DNA from: Scolanthus callimorphus
Lineage: Eukaryota; Cnidaria; Anthozoa; Actiniaria; Edwardsiidae
NCBI GenBank assembly: GCA_033964015.1
Contig: CM066916.1
Location: forward strand, 28,847,404-28,911,403
DNA length: 64,000 bases
Reading direction: 5' to 3'
In this document: one piece after another, positions 26,086 through 37,050 of the stretch
Numbering within the stretch: position 1 is the first letter of the stretch
Layout: each line of letters begins with the position of its first letter
Program-made: the position numbers and the translations under genes
Notes under the pieces: model-generated
The model's database searches: none
Seen by the model: the letters and a program-made list of their open reading frames with translations, nothing else
What the model was told of the DNA's origin: nothing

Positions 26086-27680
26086 TTTTATTATTCAGCA
26101 ACCAATAATTCTTACCTAGCTAAACGAAGTCAACGATGAGGCCGTGCACGGCGACACGGTTTTTCAACTTCATCCTTACATCTATTGGTATTTTCCTTTT
26201 TGTATTCAATTCAAATACCCATAGTTGATGTTTAGATATCCTGAGCAATGATCTCTTGGAAAAAATCTTAACAGATTCGACGAGAATATTGGCAAAACCG
26301 GCTTTCTCTTCCGAAATGAAAACCAAGATGGCGGCCAAACCTATTGGCTTGCGTTATGACGTCATTAGAGTGCATCAATCCTAATGTCTATAGTATGACG
26401 TCAGGCACTGCGCGCCAACAGGTTTTGGCTGCATACTCTTAGCCAATCAGAACCGAGATAGTGGCATGGCTGAATAATAATATTTTTTAGCTGTTTCAGG
26501 TAATACGTCATCACTAGCAGTCATGCGATGACAGAAGTGGTAATTCTTTACTTGCACTTGTTAAACTGAAAAATATTTAAAACTCTTTCAATAAATAATA
26601 AATTGTCATACCCTTTATGCTAATCTGATTCCTGTGGAAAAAGGGCCTTGCAAATCACATAATTAAGGAAAAAAGACGACTCATTGTGTTAAGACTAGGT
26701 TATTTGGAAAAAAGACAGATTTGCCATTGTTTTGCTGAGTTAAGTTTACGAGAAGTGAAGCCAACCATAAAACGGAGATCCATGAAGTGCAAGTTGAGAG
26801 CGTCACATTGATTTACAAAGCATTTGCGACTTGGAGGGCCAAAAAATCTACTTCTTGCTAAAACAAGTTTACTGGTTCTTGAACAACTACGGCCCCTGTA
26901 CAAAAATATAAAAAATAAACAGCTCTCACCCTCATGTGCTATGATTTTTGACTATTTGACTGTGCCTCGCACATTTCATTTAGTTTTGATACATTTTCAC
27001 TATTTTTATCACAATGATTTTTAAGACAGACTTTCTCCAGATTGTCAGATTTGATTCACATCAGAAGTCCATTGTTCACATGTTTTTTTTTCCATTGAGG
27101 GAATGGTAACAAATTCTACATTCTGATTGGTTCTTATGAGCTCGTGCGCAGTGGCAATATTTTCCTATCTTTGACCTAGGTCACGGTAGCCATTTGGGCA
27201 CGCTTGTTTTCATAAAAAAAAATATTAAATTTTAAAATTGGAATTTTTTTTTCCAGCTTGGATCGGTTCGCATAGGGAAAAACTGTTACCTTGGTCTGGA
27301 AAATGTAGACTGGCCCTTGGTCACAGTATATGGACCTCCCAGCCGGTAAATAACATCTGCATTTCATATGCATTATATATAGGCAAATTTCATTTTCTAG
27401 GGCTTAAATGACCATGTATATCAATCATATCATCAAGATGAACACATTCTTTGCAATCTGCTTGAGAACAACTTTGGGTAAGTAGTTTTGCCAAATCAGA
27501 TGGTGGGAAATATTATTGTAGAGAATACCACTGACCATACAAATCACCAGGGCAGACGTGTGGGGTAAATACTATACTTTCAAAAGTGGCAAAATCCCCC
27601 ATCCAAGGGCAAAATTGTCTTACAATCTCAACAAAATGGCCTTGTCCATGGTTTCCCTGGGGGCCAATTTTGTTTCATGG
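26086..27680. other. No gene recognised
   Basis: The 72-codon minus frame at 26120-26338 ends near a splice-donor-like GTAAG and is flanked by TTATTATTCAGC on one side and GCTGAATAATAA on the other (26090, 26466). It may therefore lie within a DNA element of about 390 bp. Otherwise only short frames. Confidence 0.4.
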
Positions 27681-27687
27681 TATAACC

Positions 27688-28049
27688 GTCGGTTGCATCT
27701 ACCCGTCTACACGCTCGACAAAAACATGTTCTGTCTGCATGTGAAACTTCGAAGTTTTGACAGTTGAACTTCAAAGTTTGCCCGCCCAAGCGTGAAGCTT
27801 TGGTGACGCTCGTGAGTGAAAAAGGTAAAAAGTTCAGTTGATTTATTTCTTTTTGACCAGAAAAACTGTGAAGTAATCAGAATATAAGCCTTTTTCAATG
27901 TTTGTTGTTGAAACGAAAGTGCGGACTTGAATATTGTGACAAAAATGTTCAAGTTTGGTCCGTCAAAACATTAAAGTTTCACTGTCAAAACTTTGAAGTT
28001 TCGCGTGCCGACAGAACATGTTTTTGACGTGAGGGTAGCTGCAACCGAC
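27688..28049. mobile_element. MITE copy 1, ACCCGTCTAC family
   Basis: GTCGGTTGCATCTACCCGTC begins the element and its complement ends it (GTAGCTGCAACCGAC). AAAAACATGTTCTGTC follows inside both ends, giving inverted ends of about 45 bases. AACTTCAAAGTTT-like blocks add more short palindromes. No transposase frame. It is 362 bp, ten bases from a second copy. Confidence 0.8.
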
Positions 28050-28058
28050 AGTATTACA

Positions 28059-28405
28059 TCAGTTGCATTTACCCGTCTACATGCCTGACAAAAACATGTT
28101 CTGTCAGCACGTGAAACAAAGTTTTGGCAGTTGATCTCTTCAAGTTTGCCCACCCAGGTGCGTGAAGCTTTGGTGATGTGGAAAAAGATAAAAAGTTCAG
28201 TTGATTTATTCCTTTCTGACCAGAAAAACTATGAAGCTACAAGAATATTAGCTTTTTTCAATGTGTGTTGTTGAAACGAAAGTGCAGACTTGATTATTGT
28301 GACAAAATCGTTCACTGTCAGTGTCAATCTGTCAAAACTTTGAAGTTTCGCGTGCCGACAGAACATGTTTTTGACATGTGTGTAAACGGGTAGCTGCATC
28401 CGACT
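28059..28405. mobile_element. MITE copy 2, ACCCGTCTAC family
   Basis: It repeats the preceding element block by block: TGCATTTACCCGTCTACATG, GACAAAAACATGTTCTGTC, CGTGAAGCTTTGGTGATG, CTTTCTGACCAGAAAAACT, then the inverted end GTTTTTGACATG...GTAGCTGCATCCGAC. The two copies lie in direct orientation next to each other. Confidence 0.8.
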
Positions 28406-28769
28406 GCTAATATAACTTCATGTATATAGTACTGCAAACTATGAGTCGCACAACAATGAAACTATTTGATAAATTAACATAAAATGTAAAACAAATGCAC
28501 ACGTATTTAGCTTGGTCGACCGTGATGTCACGTTTTCCCGCGCTTATAATCTAATCTGAAATGACCCGAAAGTATTATGCCGCTAAGGATTCTTAGCAGT
28601 TCTATTTACAAATTTTGCTTGCTGGCTGTAGGCCGTATTAATCATGCACTCATACGTTTACATAAAGTTATTGCATTCTTATCAATTTTCCGCGATTTGG
28701 CTTTTGACCAAAATCTAGAAATCTCGCATTTTCCTCAATCGTTTAGTGTTGGCATCTATTAAATCTTAC
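28406..28769. other. No gene recognised
   Basis: Short frames only. This is where a following minus-strand exon of the 28770-28964 gene could lie, but none is evident. Confidence 0.4.
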
Positions 28770-28964
28770 CGTAAATATCGAAGTATTTCAGTTCGAAAAC
28801 TCTCACTGAGGCTTGTGTATGACGAAATACGAAATCAACTTCTGGGATGGCCAAAATTTGGCCAGATTCTTTGCCTTCCTCGCCGACGCACAAGAAGAAG
28901 ACACCATCCTCTCGGTATCGATCGCTTGTTCCTTTGCGAGCTTCTGTTTCCACGGCAACCAAAA
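28770..28964 (-). CDS. Orphan coding exon of unknown family
   Basis: On the minus strand a 195-base open segment lies between an acceptor (CCTGTGGCAG) and a donor (TTTACG then GTAAGA). Both borders are in phase 1, so it could be added to or dropped from a transcript without shifting frame. The 65-residue product is acidic and mixed, including VFFLCVGEEGKESG and VFELKYFDIYG. I do not recognise the family. A degenerate copy with the same borders at 15524-15664 shows that the segment was once duplicated, which supports its being a real exon or part of a mobile gene. No partner exon was found on either side. Confidence 0.4.
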
Positions 28965-30552
28965 CTGCCACAGGTTACCCGCGCGAGCTACTTGTCAAAA
29001 GCTTGATAACATTCCTTTTTGAGGGTGATAACGTTCCTTTTTTTACTTTGGAAGTGAATGTGTGAAGCGTTGTTGATATGCTGCGACGGGGAATAAAATC
29101 CACTAGTGAAAGAGGTTGATAACTGCGCGGCGAGCGTAAACTACCGGAGTACTTTCGACCAAGGATGGTCGATCGATCCGTCGATCGTTTTGGTCGATCG
29201 ACTCTCATTCCAACTCAGGTACGTACAGTAGCCCCCGAGTAAATGCTGTACCAGAATAAAATGTTTGATAGTATTATTAAATATCAGCCTTACCTGTGGT
29301 CTTCGAGAGGCGGTCACTTGTAAAGAATGCGACACGAACTTGGAGTGAAGCTGGTGAGGTGTAATACTAAGATGGCCCTCAGATGTTTTTTTTTTAGCAG
29401 TTTAGTGACGGACATTTCTCGCCCCCCTCTTTCTCGGGAGATTTTCCCATACATTTACTGTATTTGCTGGAGGAAATGTGAAAATTGGCGTCCCATGTTT
29501 TCACTGCGGTCCCCTCCGAGCTACACAAAGCTGCGAAATTTATCTTCGTTATACATTTTACGGACAGTAGACAACGCTACATTCTTGAAAAAATGAACGC
29601 AAGTAACTTCCTTCAAACTACAATACTGACAATATAATAGAAGAACTTGACAGAGGGAAGGTCCTCAAAACTTGATTTAAATCACGAATTCCGAGTAACG
29701 CTGGCGTGTAACAAGAATTCAGAGTGAGGCGCTGGGTCCGCGTAAAAACGCGGGTTTAACGCGAACTTGTAGTGGATTATCCATCGCTTGAGGGTGCGGA
29801 TAGGGGGCAGGGATGCGGAGGTTTTTGAGAAGTGCACGGTATGTGATCCACCCTCTGATAGTGCAACTTGTAGTGCAATGATTAACTTGATTCCTTTCAA
29901 AGCTGCTAAATGTTTTCGTGATCCCCAAAACCCCGCGGTATCTATCTGATCTAGAGGACGATTGTTTTAAATAAGGAGGCAAAAAGAGCATCGATAAAGG
30001 TATATCGTCAAGCCTCAGGAAAAAGGCAGGCGAACATGCCAGTTTGTGTATTAGTTGGAAACCATACAGGGCTGGATTTAGAGGGGGGCCGAGCCCCTCC
30101 CCCCTCCCCCCCCCCCCCCCCCCCCCCCCCCCTGCTTTTTCGATAGTTTTTCTCATACATTTACTGTGTTTCCTGGAGGAAATTTGAAACTTTTTGTCCC
30201 ATGTTCTCACTATCCGGCCCCCTCCACCCTTTCTTAAATTCCAGGATCTGCCCCTGCCGACGACAATCGAAAGACGAACAACATTTGCCGTTTTACTTTG
30301 CATGCCAAATGTTTGTTTTCATTTTTTTCTTCTGATATTTGCCCCCGATTGCGGCATGACGCGATATTTTCTTCCATAAACATATCGATTAAAAAATAGA
30401 AAAGGAATCAACGCTTCCTTCCCAGACAACTTGTCTCTTTGCTGCTTACGTTGTCTGACGAGAAATATTGAAAATTATATAGGCATTTATGTCATTGTTC
30501 ACAAAGAACAACAACATTCTTGCAATTCTTTGGCCCGTATAATAACTTTCAA
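28965..30552. repeat. No gene; related blocks and poly-C tract
   Basis: Blocks at 29430-29520 and 30145-30230 share CATACATTTACTGT, CTGGAGGAAAT and GTCCCATGTT(T/C)TCACT, so one dispersed repeat occurs twice. A C run covers 30106-30132. The large minus frame at 29719-30303 owes its length to this G/C tract (a run of glycines) and is rejected. Near 29165-29205 GGTCGATCGA-type palindromes are clustered. Confidence 0.5.
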
Positions 30553-30885
30553 TAGTTATCCATTTTCACTGGTCCCATTGTGCTCATTTAAGTTATGGGA
30601 AGGAGACCTGGCGAGCCCAGATTGCGGAAAAACGAAACTGGGGAAGGTGGGTGGGAAACGCGAAAGGGCGTCGCCAGGCCCCGGGAGCACAACGAGACGA
30701 AAACACAACCAATGTGAGTAACAGGACGGAAACGCGCCCTACCTGCGCGAGGATAGAGCCAAATGGTCAAGTGAATGCCAATGAGTCATACCTTAAATAT
30801 TCGCACTAATGACACCATTGAAAATAGTTATCCATTTTCACTGGTCCCATTGTGCTCATTTAAGTTATGGGAAGGAGACCTGGCT
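30553..30885 (+). repeat. Duplicated ~60-bp block and shared 77-bp block
   Basis: ATAGTTATCCATTTTCACTG and about 40 further bases through GGAAGGAGACCTGGC occur at 30553-30613 and again at 30825-30884. Between them, 30749-30825 (AGGATAGAGCCAAATGGTCA...) is repeated almost exactly at 33107-33185. The function is unknown; this reads as segmental copying. Confidence 0.7.
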
Positions 30886-31017
30886 CCGCCCAAATGACGC
30901 TACCAAAGCCAGAACAACAACTCTCCACATCGCAGCCCTACTCAAAGATTACTTCCCATTACTCAGATATCCCTCTCTCCCATTACTTTAGGATCTCCTC
31001 CCATTACTCAAAAATCC

Positions 31018-31205
31018 GAAATCCGGCCAACGAAAAGGTTGGGTTCCTTGAAAATGTCAAGGCCCTACGAAGTAAATGACCCATAGATGGTCGCAAACAA
31101 ACATGGAACCCAACCTTTCGTTGACCGGTGCCCGAACTATGTCCGAGACGAGGCACAAAGGAGGACCCCCCCAGTCAACGAAAGCATGGGTTGAATGGTG
31201 ATGTG
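31018..31205 (+). repeat. 190-bp hairpin-bearing repeat, copy 1
   Basis: CCGGCCAACGAAAAGGTTGG starts an arm whose complement (CCCAACCTTTCGTTGACCGG) ends about 105 bases later. It is followed by GTCCGAGACGAGGCACAAAG and CCCCCCCAGTCAACGAAAG. The whole is repeated at 31355-31540. Probably a small foldback element. Confidence 0.75.
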
Positions 31206-31354
31206 ACACATCATAGGACATGACAATTAGCATAACAGCGGTATACTTCTGACCAGCTTATATATCTGACCCATAGAGCTATGGCATACTATACTGCTTG
31301 AATTTAGCGTAACCATGATGTACTTGATCGGGGTTGTTCATGTAAATTACTCCG

Positions 31355-31540
31355 ATGTCCGGCCAACGAAAGGTTGGGCCCCCTTAAAATAAGGTAGCCC
31401 TAAGCTGTAAAGGGCCACTAACACGATAGCAAACAAACGTGGAACCCAACCTTTCATTGACCGGTGCCCGAACTAAGTCCGAGACGAGGCACAAAGGAGG
31501 ACCCCCCCAGTCAACGAAAGTATGGGCTGCATGATGACGC
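31355..31540 (+). repeat. 190-bp hairpin-bearing repeat, copy 2
   Basis: Direct copy of 31018-31205 with about 10-15% differences concentrated in the hairpin loop; the conserved tail GTCCGAGACGAGGCACAAAG is intact. The two copies are about 340 bp apart. Confidence 0.75.
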
Positions 31541-31659
31541 GCCTACGGTTAGTTCACTACAATTTTACTTTACATAAGTGTGTTAATCTTCTTATCTTAT
31601 ACCTCTGCTGATTATCTGTGCATGCCCCAATTTCCTTCTTTCTTCTTTTGTTTGACTAC

Positions 31660-32150
31660 AATTGTTAAACGTGTAGCTCGTGCCGACATCCAGCGTATGC
31701 GAAATTATGTTTTTTCTTTTCTACTTTACACTTTTGTTTGACCACAAGAGCCAAACTTTTAACTCATGCCGACATCCGGCGTATGCCAAATTATGCTTTT
31801 CTTTTCTTCTTTACATTTTTGTTTGACCACAAGAGCCAAACTTTTAGCTCATGCCGACATCCGGCGTATGCCAAATTATGCTTTTCTTTTTTACTTTCCA
31901 CTTTTGTTTGACCACAAGAGCCAAACTTTTAGCTCATGCCGACATCCGGCGTATGCCAAATTATGCTTTTCGTTTTTACTTTCCACTTTTGTTTGACCAC
32001 AAGAGCCAAACTTTTAGCTCATACCGACATCCGGCGTATGCCAAATTATGCTTTTCGGTTTTACTTTTCACTTTTGTTTGACCACAAGAGCCAAACTTTA
32101 GCTCATGCCGACATCCGGCGTATGCCAAATTATGCTTTTCCACTTTATAT
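31660..32150 (+). repeat. 85-bp tandem repeat, six units
   Basis: Units begin with GCCGACATCCGGCGTATGCC at about 31682, 31768, 31853, 31938, 32023 and 32107. Each continues with AAATTATGCTTTTC and TTTGTTTGACCACAAGAGCC. The first unit is the most diverged. Overlapping 75-76 codon frames here arise from the repeat and are not genes. Confidence 0.95.
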
Positions 32151-33105
32151 TTGTTCTCTATGACTTCGATTGTCTACGATTTATTATTCCTTTGTTCGAC
32201 CACAAGCTTCTTATTCAGGTCCTAAAAATAGCCGATCGGCCCATGCTAATTTGTTTTCTTTTCCTTCATTGTACCTTTCCTTTCTTTTGAACGGCCTTTA
32301 ATTCCTTCCTCTTGCCGACAGTTTCAAACCTAAGTGAAGAAACACAGGGCATATAAGTCACTGGAAGAGGTATTGCACAAGAAACTAAACATAAATAAAT
32401 AACTGGAATAAGCAGGGAAAACGAGCGACGTAGTTGTTACAAATAAATGACAGACGGCAGCGAATCACTGGTATAAAACGGGTAAAGGAATATGTACTGA
32501 AGCGGCAAACGTGGACGAGCATATGGTTAAATAAACTAGCAGTGACACCACACGGCAAATAATAGACCTCTAGAAACACGACTAGTGTGAAATAAACTTA
32601 TCTTCTCTGCCGCCAGAAATTAACTATACGAGAAAGAGGGTTTATAAAACATGAGTAAACGAGGAACGAAGGAGATAGGTAAAAGGGTGGCGGGTAAAAT
32701 AAACAGAGAAAGGGGACTAAACATGTTTCTGATTGTCTCTGCGAATAGGTCCGCAGATAAACCGTCTAAACTGATAAAATTCTAGGGTGCAAAACGGAAA
32801 GCCACATGATACAAACCTTGATAAAACAGCATAAATGGCAGGCTAAGCTCCTGGTGAGAAGAAAGTTCGGGGAACACTACGATTTTCTCGCATTGCACCA
32901 CGTGAAGTTGGTTGACTCGCCAGACTTCAGGCGACACAAATGGGAAACTAAAATAGCCATCGAGCAGCCACAAAAGACTCTGTGAGCACGAATAGAGGAG
33001 AGCAGGCGTAGAAACGAGTGGAGCCATGAAGGAAGTGGAGTTTTATTATATCCCGGCGTTGTAGAAATGGTTGTAGCTTGGACGAGTGGACGCGACCGCA
33101 CGAAG
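32151..33105. other. No gene recognised
   Basis: Several overlapping minus-strand frames of 64-81 codons (32385-33148) lack domains and compatible splice sites. No element ends seen. Confidence 0.5.
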
Positions 33106-33106
33106 C

Positions 33107-33185
33107 AGAGGATAGAGCCAAATGGTCAAGTGAATGCCAATGAGTCATACCTTAAATATTCGCACTTATGACACCATTGAAAATA
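33107..33185 (+). repeat. Copy of the 30749-30825 block
   Basis: GAGGATAGAGCCAAATGGTC through GACACCATTGAAAATAG is nearly identical to 30749-30825, 2.3 kb away in direct orientation. Confidence 0.85.
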
Positions 33186-33269
33186 GCTTTGAAATGCACG
33201 ATTTTGCCATAGAAGCAGCTTACTAGCAAAGAGCACAGAGCTACGATCGAACATTTGATCTGTAATTTT

Positions 33270-33715
33270 GTAAATGTCTTGATCCTCGTAAACCACCCAA
33301 GCCCAGCCACTCGGTCCTGGTAAACCACCATAGATCAGACTTTTGTGTGTAAACTTTCAACAAAGAAAAGTGCCATAATCATCCTATAAGGGCTGCATCA
33401 GCAACGTCCATAGTAAATCCATAACAAACTCACATAGGGGGTGGCTAGGATACATATTTATGCCTGGTCCTCCTAAACCAGGTTGGGGTCCCGGTCCTCC
33501 TAAACCACCCCCGATACGACTTTTGCCGGTCCCGCTAAACCGAAGTGTGTAAACCTTAAACAAGAAAAGGCCATAAATCACCCTTAAAGGCTGTGTCAGC
33601 AAAGTTCATAGGTAAATGCATAACAAACGCATGTAGGGTGGGGCTGGGAAACCCATTTATGCCCGGTCCCCCTAAACCATGATTGGGTCCCGGTCCTGCT
33701 AAACCATGAAAAGTA
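33270..33715 (+). repeat. Tandem ~190-bp repeat with GGTCC(N)CTAAACC core
   Basis: Two long units (about 33325-33530 and 33535-33712) each contain GTGTGTAAAC, AGAAAAG(T)GCCATAA, GGCTG(C/T)(A/G)TCAGCAA, a TTTATGCC(T/C)GGTCC block and several GGTCCTCCTAAACC cores. The core is the one found in the satellites and at 1-440, but the flanking sequence differs. Confidence 0.7.
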
Positions 33716-33754
33716 AGTATTACACTATACGTTTTATTCAGGAATGAAAAGAAA

Positions 33755-33990
33755 AAATCATATCTCCAGAAGGAAAGCTCCAATAACGACCAAACTTGGC
33801 AAAAGTTGTCTTTAGATTCATACCTGTCGATTGCCAAAGTCACGTGACATGACGTCACTGTTTACGTCATTGAAATTGGCAAAAACCTCTGAAACCACTC
33901 AAAAGCGACTTCATGGTTATACGTCTGAATTCTGATACCACTTTTCCTTATGTATGGTGCTCCGCTCAGGAGCTCCGCTACAAGCTCCGA
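33755..33990 (+). repeat. Single diverged unit of the CRE/E-box repeat
   Basis: CATATCTCCAGAAGGAAAGC, ACCAAACTTGGCAAAAGTTG and GTCACGTGACATGACGTCAC occur in the same order as in each unit of the array at 45415-46510. It is followed near 33960 by GCTCCGCTCAGGAGCTCCGC, resembling the edge near 46629 (GAGCTCCGCTTTTAGCC). This is a solitary member of the repeat that carries the array. Confidence 0.65.
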
Positions 33991-34498
33991 TAGTCATAAA
34001 TTGGGCAATGTGTTCAACATTAAGCTTGAAATATGAAAAATTCACGTTTTTTTGAGTTTTGCAAAACATGCATGTCAAAAAGTGGTTGCCATGGAAACTG
34101 GGCCGTTGACCCTGACATGTCATTGACACCAAAATGTCCCCAGATAAATTTTAGGAAAAGTCACGAAGTTTCACCATCATAGCTGCAGTGGTTTTTGAGT
34201 AATCAGGATTTTACTGGAGGGGGGGCTCGAAAAGCTCCCCCCCCCAGTCTGAATAGGGTTAAGGACAAAGGAGGTAAATTTTCAGCGATTTAAACGTTGG
34301 AGGGGAGACAAAAAGTATTCCGACCCTGTCGAGACCCGGCATACAAGCTGTCTTAAAAAAACTATCCTCGCTAGGTTTTCAACGTTTCCCCCTTTGGCTT
34401 TGCAATCGTCCTATTTTCAGTGCTCATGAAGTTTAGCTGGCCTTACCGAATTTTATATATTGAAAGAATTGCCTTAATTTATTAGCGTATAAATACCT

Positions 34499-34641
34499 AG
34501 ACTGTTTGCAGTCCCTTCTTCGTCGAACGTCCGTAAATCGAGAGAAATGTTTTTAACCCGCGGCGCGCTTCAATCTCGCGGGGAAAAACAGTTTCCCTCT
34601 ATTTACGGAGGTTCGCCGAAGAAGGGGCTGCAAGCAGTCTA
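34499..34641. mobile_element. 143-bp MITE abutting the PAN exon
   Basis: AGACTGTTTGCAGTCCCTTC at the left is matched by GAAGGGGCTGCAAGCAGTCT at the right, with further pairing around ACGTCCGTAAAT/ATTTACGGAGG. ATAAATACCT flanks it on both sides (34489-34498 and 34642-34651). A relative lies in an NLR intron at 59040-59218. Confidence 0.9.
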
Positions 34642-34649
34642 ATAAATAC

Positions 34650-34944
34650 CTCTAGTCACACGGTCGATGTAATAGGAATATCGAAATTGCACAAAGTCTT
34701 GTGGTCTTGCAGCCCTCGTCTTCTTGTTTAATTCACACACCTTGACGTCATATCGATAGTTGTAGCTCTGACATCTCACAGTCTTCTCGCATTCCAAGGA
34801 ACAGTCTGGTGAAGAGGAGTTTCGCAGGACGCGAAAGGCGTGGTTGATAAGTCGATGGTCAATCACCGAGTTAGATGAGCTACACTTCAGACTTTGTACG
34901 AGCACCAAGGTCTCGGAGACAAGCCACAGAGTGATGAAAATCAT
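34650..34944 (-). CDS. Secreted PAN/apple-domain protein, first exon
   Basis: Translation begins at an ATG at 34944 with a hydrophobic signal peptide (MIFITLWLVSETLVLVQS), followed by a cysteine-rich segment. The spacing C...DCSLEC...VRCQSYNY...KVCEL and an SYYIDR ending are those of a PAN/apple domain, an extracellular adhesion or ligand-binding fold common in cnidarian secreted proteins. Frame stays open upstream of the ATG, but the signal peptide makes this start the likely one. The exon ends ACTAGAG before GTATTT, in phase 1, so at least one more exon should follow at lower coordinates; I could not find one. The donor lies in the target duplication of the neighbouring MITE. The gene may be complete elsewhere, extended beyond what I can recognise, or broken. 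Confidence 0.7.
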
Positions 34945-35056
34945 GCTACAATTAAAATTAAAACATTTCCACCGTAAGTCAATAAGCATTGCACTGGATT
35001 TGGTCGTTTGAAGATGGAAATAAATCAAACAAAGTCCAAAAGAACTTTTTTCAACC

Positions 35057-35152
35057 GTATGTCTCGTATGTTACTCGTATGTACTTGTATGTTACTCGTA
35101 TGTTATTCGTATGTTACTAATACTCGTATGTTGCTCGTATGTTACTCGTGTG
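35057..35152 (+). repeat. 11-bp tandem repeat
   Basis: Eight or so copies of CGTATGTTACT, slightly varied, lie just upstream of the PAN exon on its own strand. A simple minisatellite. Confidence 0.85.
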
Positions 35153-35159
35153 TAGTTTT

Positions 35160-36590
35160 AGTCTAGATCTGTCTTGACGGTTATTTTCAAGAACACATAA
35201 GCCCGTGGAGAAAGGAATGCAGACAAAAACATGAGCCCCGAGCGGGCAGAATTACCACGGTTCGGTGAATTCCGTAGTATTGCTTTGGTCAAGTAATCTA
35301 ATGAGACAGAGCGGAAATAACCAAACATAAAATGTCTATTTTTTTTAATGCATTCCCCTCCACTTCCCCCTTTTTTCATTAACATTGAGAGTCCTCACCC
35401 CTACCCCACCCTTCCCCCCTACTTCCCCAAATCCAATGGTTCGCAATTTCACCCCCTCCTCCCCACCCACACCTTTTACAAGCTGCTGGAACACCCGCAT
35501 CTCCGTTACACATGCATGAAAAAAAATGTAAAGTAAAAATTGAAAAGATTGAGGAGAGACTAAGAAATATAACTTAAAATTTTGTTCCATGTTTCATAAT
35601 GAAATAAAAGTTTGTCCTTGTCTCTAGCAATATAGAATTCTTTTTTGTGTACTAATTTCAATGTGAGAAAGAATACATTTATTTGTGGTTTCTGCTCTTT
35701 CAATATTGATGAAAATATAAATAATTTAGCAATCATTAAGATATGATTATGGATAACGAAATCCTCGTTTTGCTCAGTAGCAGGGACTATTGTACTGCGC
35801 ATGCACGAATCCGCTGACCAATTCAATGTGATTCGGGGCGCTACCATCGTCAATTTCCATTGTTTTAGTCGGAGTTGACATAATTGCGCGGAGATTTCAG
35901 CGCGCACATTTTTTTCGTTATTTTGCAATTCAAAATATTTGTACGGTAAGTTCTAGTGTGCATCAAACGAGATGTCGAAATGACACGTCCTCCACTTTTA
36001 AGCCATGTTACGAGCAGTGTTACGGAATTGTTTCAAACGACGATGATAGCATGCAGCTGAATTCAGAAGAAAACGTAATTCATGAAAACGTAATTCAGAA
36101 AACATAATTCGATAACCTCGAGGTTTATAGCACTGGACGACCACGATCAATATTACGACATTTTTCGAAGAATGACAAATGGAAATGTTTATTGAGTTTA
36201 TTTCTTGGCAGAACAAGTCATTTTTAAGAACGCTAGAAAAACCCTTCAAATTACAAAGAAAGTATTCACTCAAAACACCTAACCCCTATCTTTCCTAGAG
36301 GCCATCCCTATAGCTCTTTAGTTGCATATTCTGTCACAGTTAGAATCACAACATTGATGATGTAAAAAAGCCCAACATTACTGATACTAAAAGTCGTAAA
36401 GACCTGCACGTGCAACAAAAATAATAAAAGTACTACAATGAAAAAAAGTTTAAGTTATGTTGGCGAATTTGAACACAAGAAAATGTTAAAAAATTAACTG
36501 TTTGCATTTCTCGAACTCGAACCTGTTGCATGTTCCTTTATAGAATAGGCAGCAGAGACATAGATAAAACTTCTAAGGCGAACTCTGGAG
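35160..36590. other. No gene; one transposon end
   Basis: GACAGAGCGGAAATAACC at 35306 matches the terminal repeat of the 19750-20130 element, without a visible partner end. The 122-codon minus frame at 35560-35928 and the 91-codon one at 35998-36273 show no domains. A C/T-rich tract lies at 35345-35475. Confidence 0.45.
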
Positions 36591-36593
36591 AAC

Positions 36594-37050
36594 TCCTGTG
36601 CAACAACGCATCATTTTTAAGATTTTACTTTTTACATTTAAGGCAATTCATGGTATGACTCCAACATACCTTCGTGAGCTCATAAGTCCGTATCAACCAA
36701 GGCGAGCGCTCAGGTCTGCGGACCATCTTTTATTAGTACAGCCGGCACACAAGCTGAAATCGTACGGCTTGAGGGCTTTCTCGGTGTGCGCGCCTAATCT
36801 CTGGAATAAACTACCGCACGAGATTAAGAGCAGTACTTCCGTCCCTGAATTTAAACGCCGGCTGAAGACCCACCTTTTTAAATCAGTTTATTTTCATTCA
36901 TAGTTAGCTTTGTAATATATTATATTTCAGTATTAAGATTTTTAACGAATTTCATCATATTTTATAGTTATTTTTAAATGAATGTAAAGCGCATTTGGAC
37001 ATTGGGAAAATGCGCTATATAAATACTTATTATTATTATTATTATTATTT
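36594..37050 (+). mobile_element. 5'-truncated L2/CR1-type LINE, ORF2 C-terminus and tail
   Basis: The frame from 36598 to 36903 encodes the last 101 residues of a LINE ORF2, downstream of the reverse transcriptase core. Diagnostic are QQRIIFKILLFTFKAIHGM, PTYLRELISPY, RALRSADHLLLVQP, GLRAFSVCAPNLWNKLPHEI and FKRRLKTHLFK, all in canonical order. The catalytic domains are missing, so it cannot move by itself. A 3' UTR with a short stem-loop (AAAGCGCATTTG with AAAATGCGCTATATAAATAC) and a (TTA)n tail ends at about 37050. This is a typical dead-on-arrival insertion. Confidence 0.9.

Noticed and set aside
29719..30303. 194-codon minus-strand open frame
   Set aside because: Its length comes from a C/G homopolymer (run of Gly) and dispersed repeat sequence; no domain.
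31660..32150. CRISPR array
   Set aside because: Whole 85-bp units repeat with no unique spacers, in a eukaryotic context.
31766..32163. Overlapping 75-76 codon frames
   Set aside because: Products of the 85-bp tandem repeat.
35560..35928. 122-codon minus-strand frame
   Set aside because: AT-rich region, no domain or exon borders.
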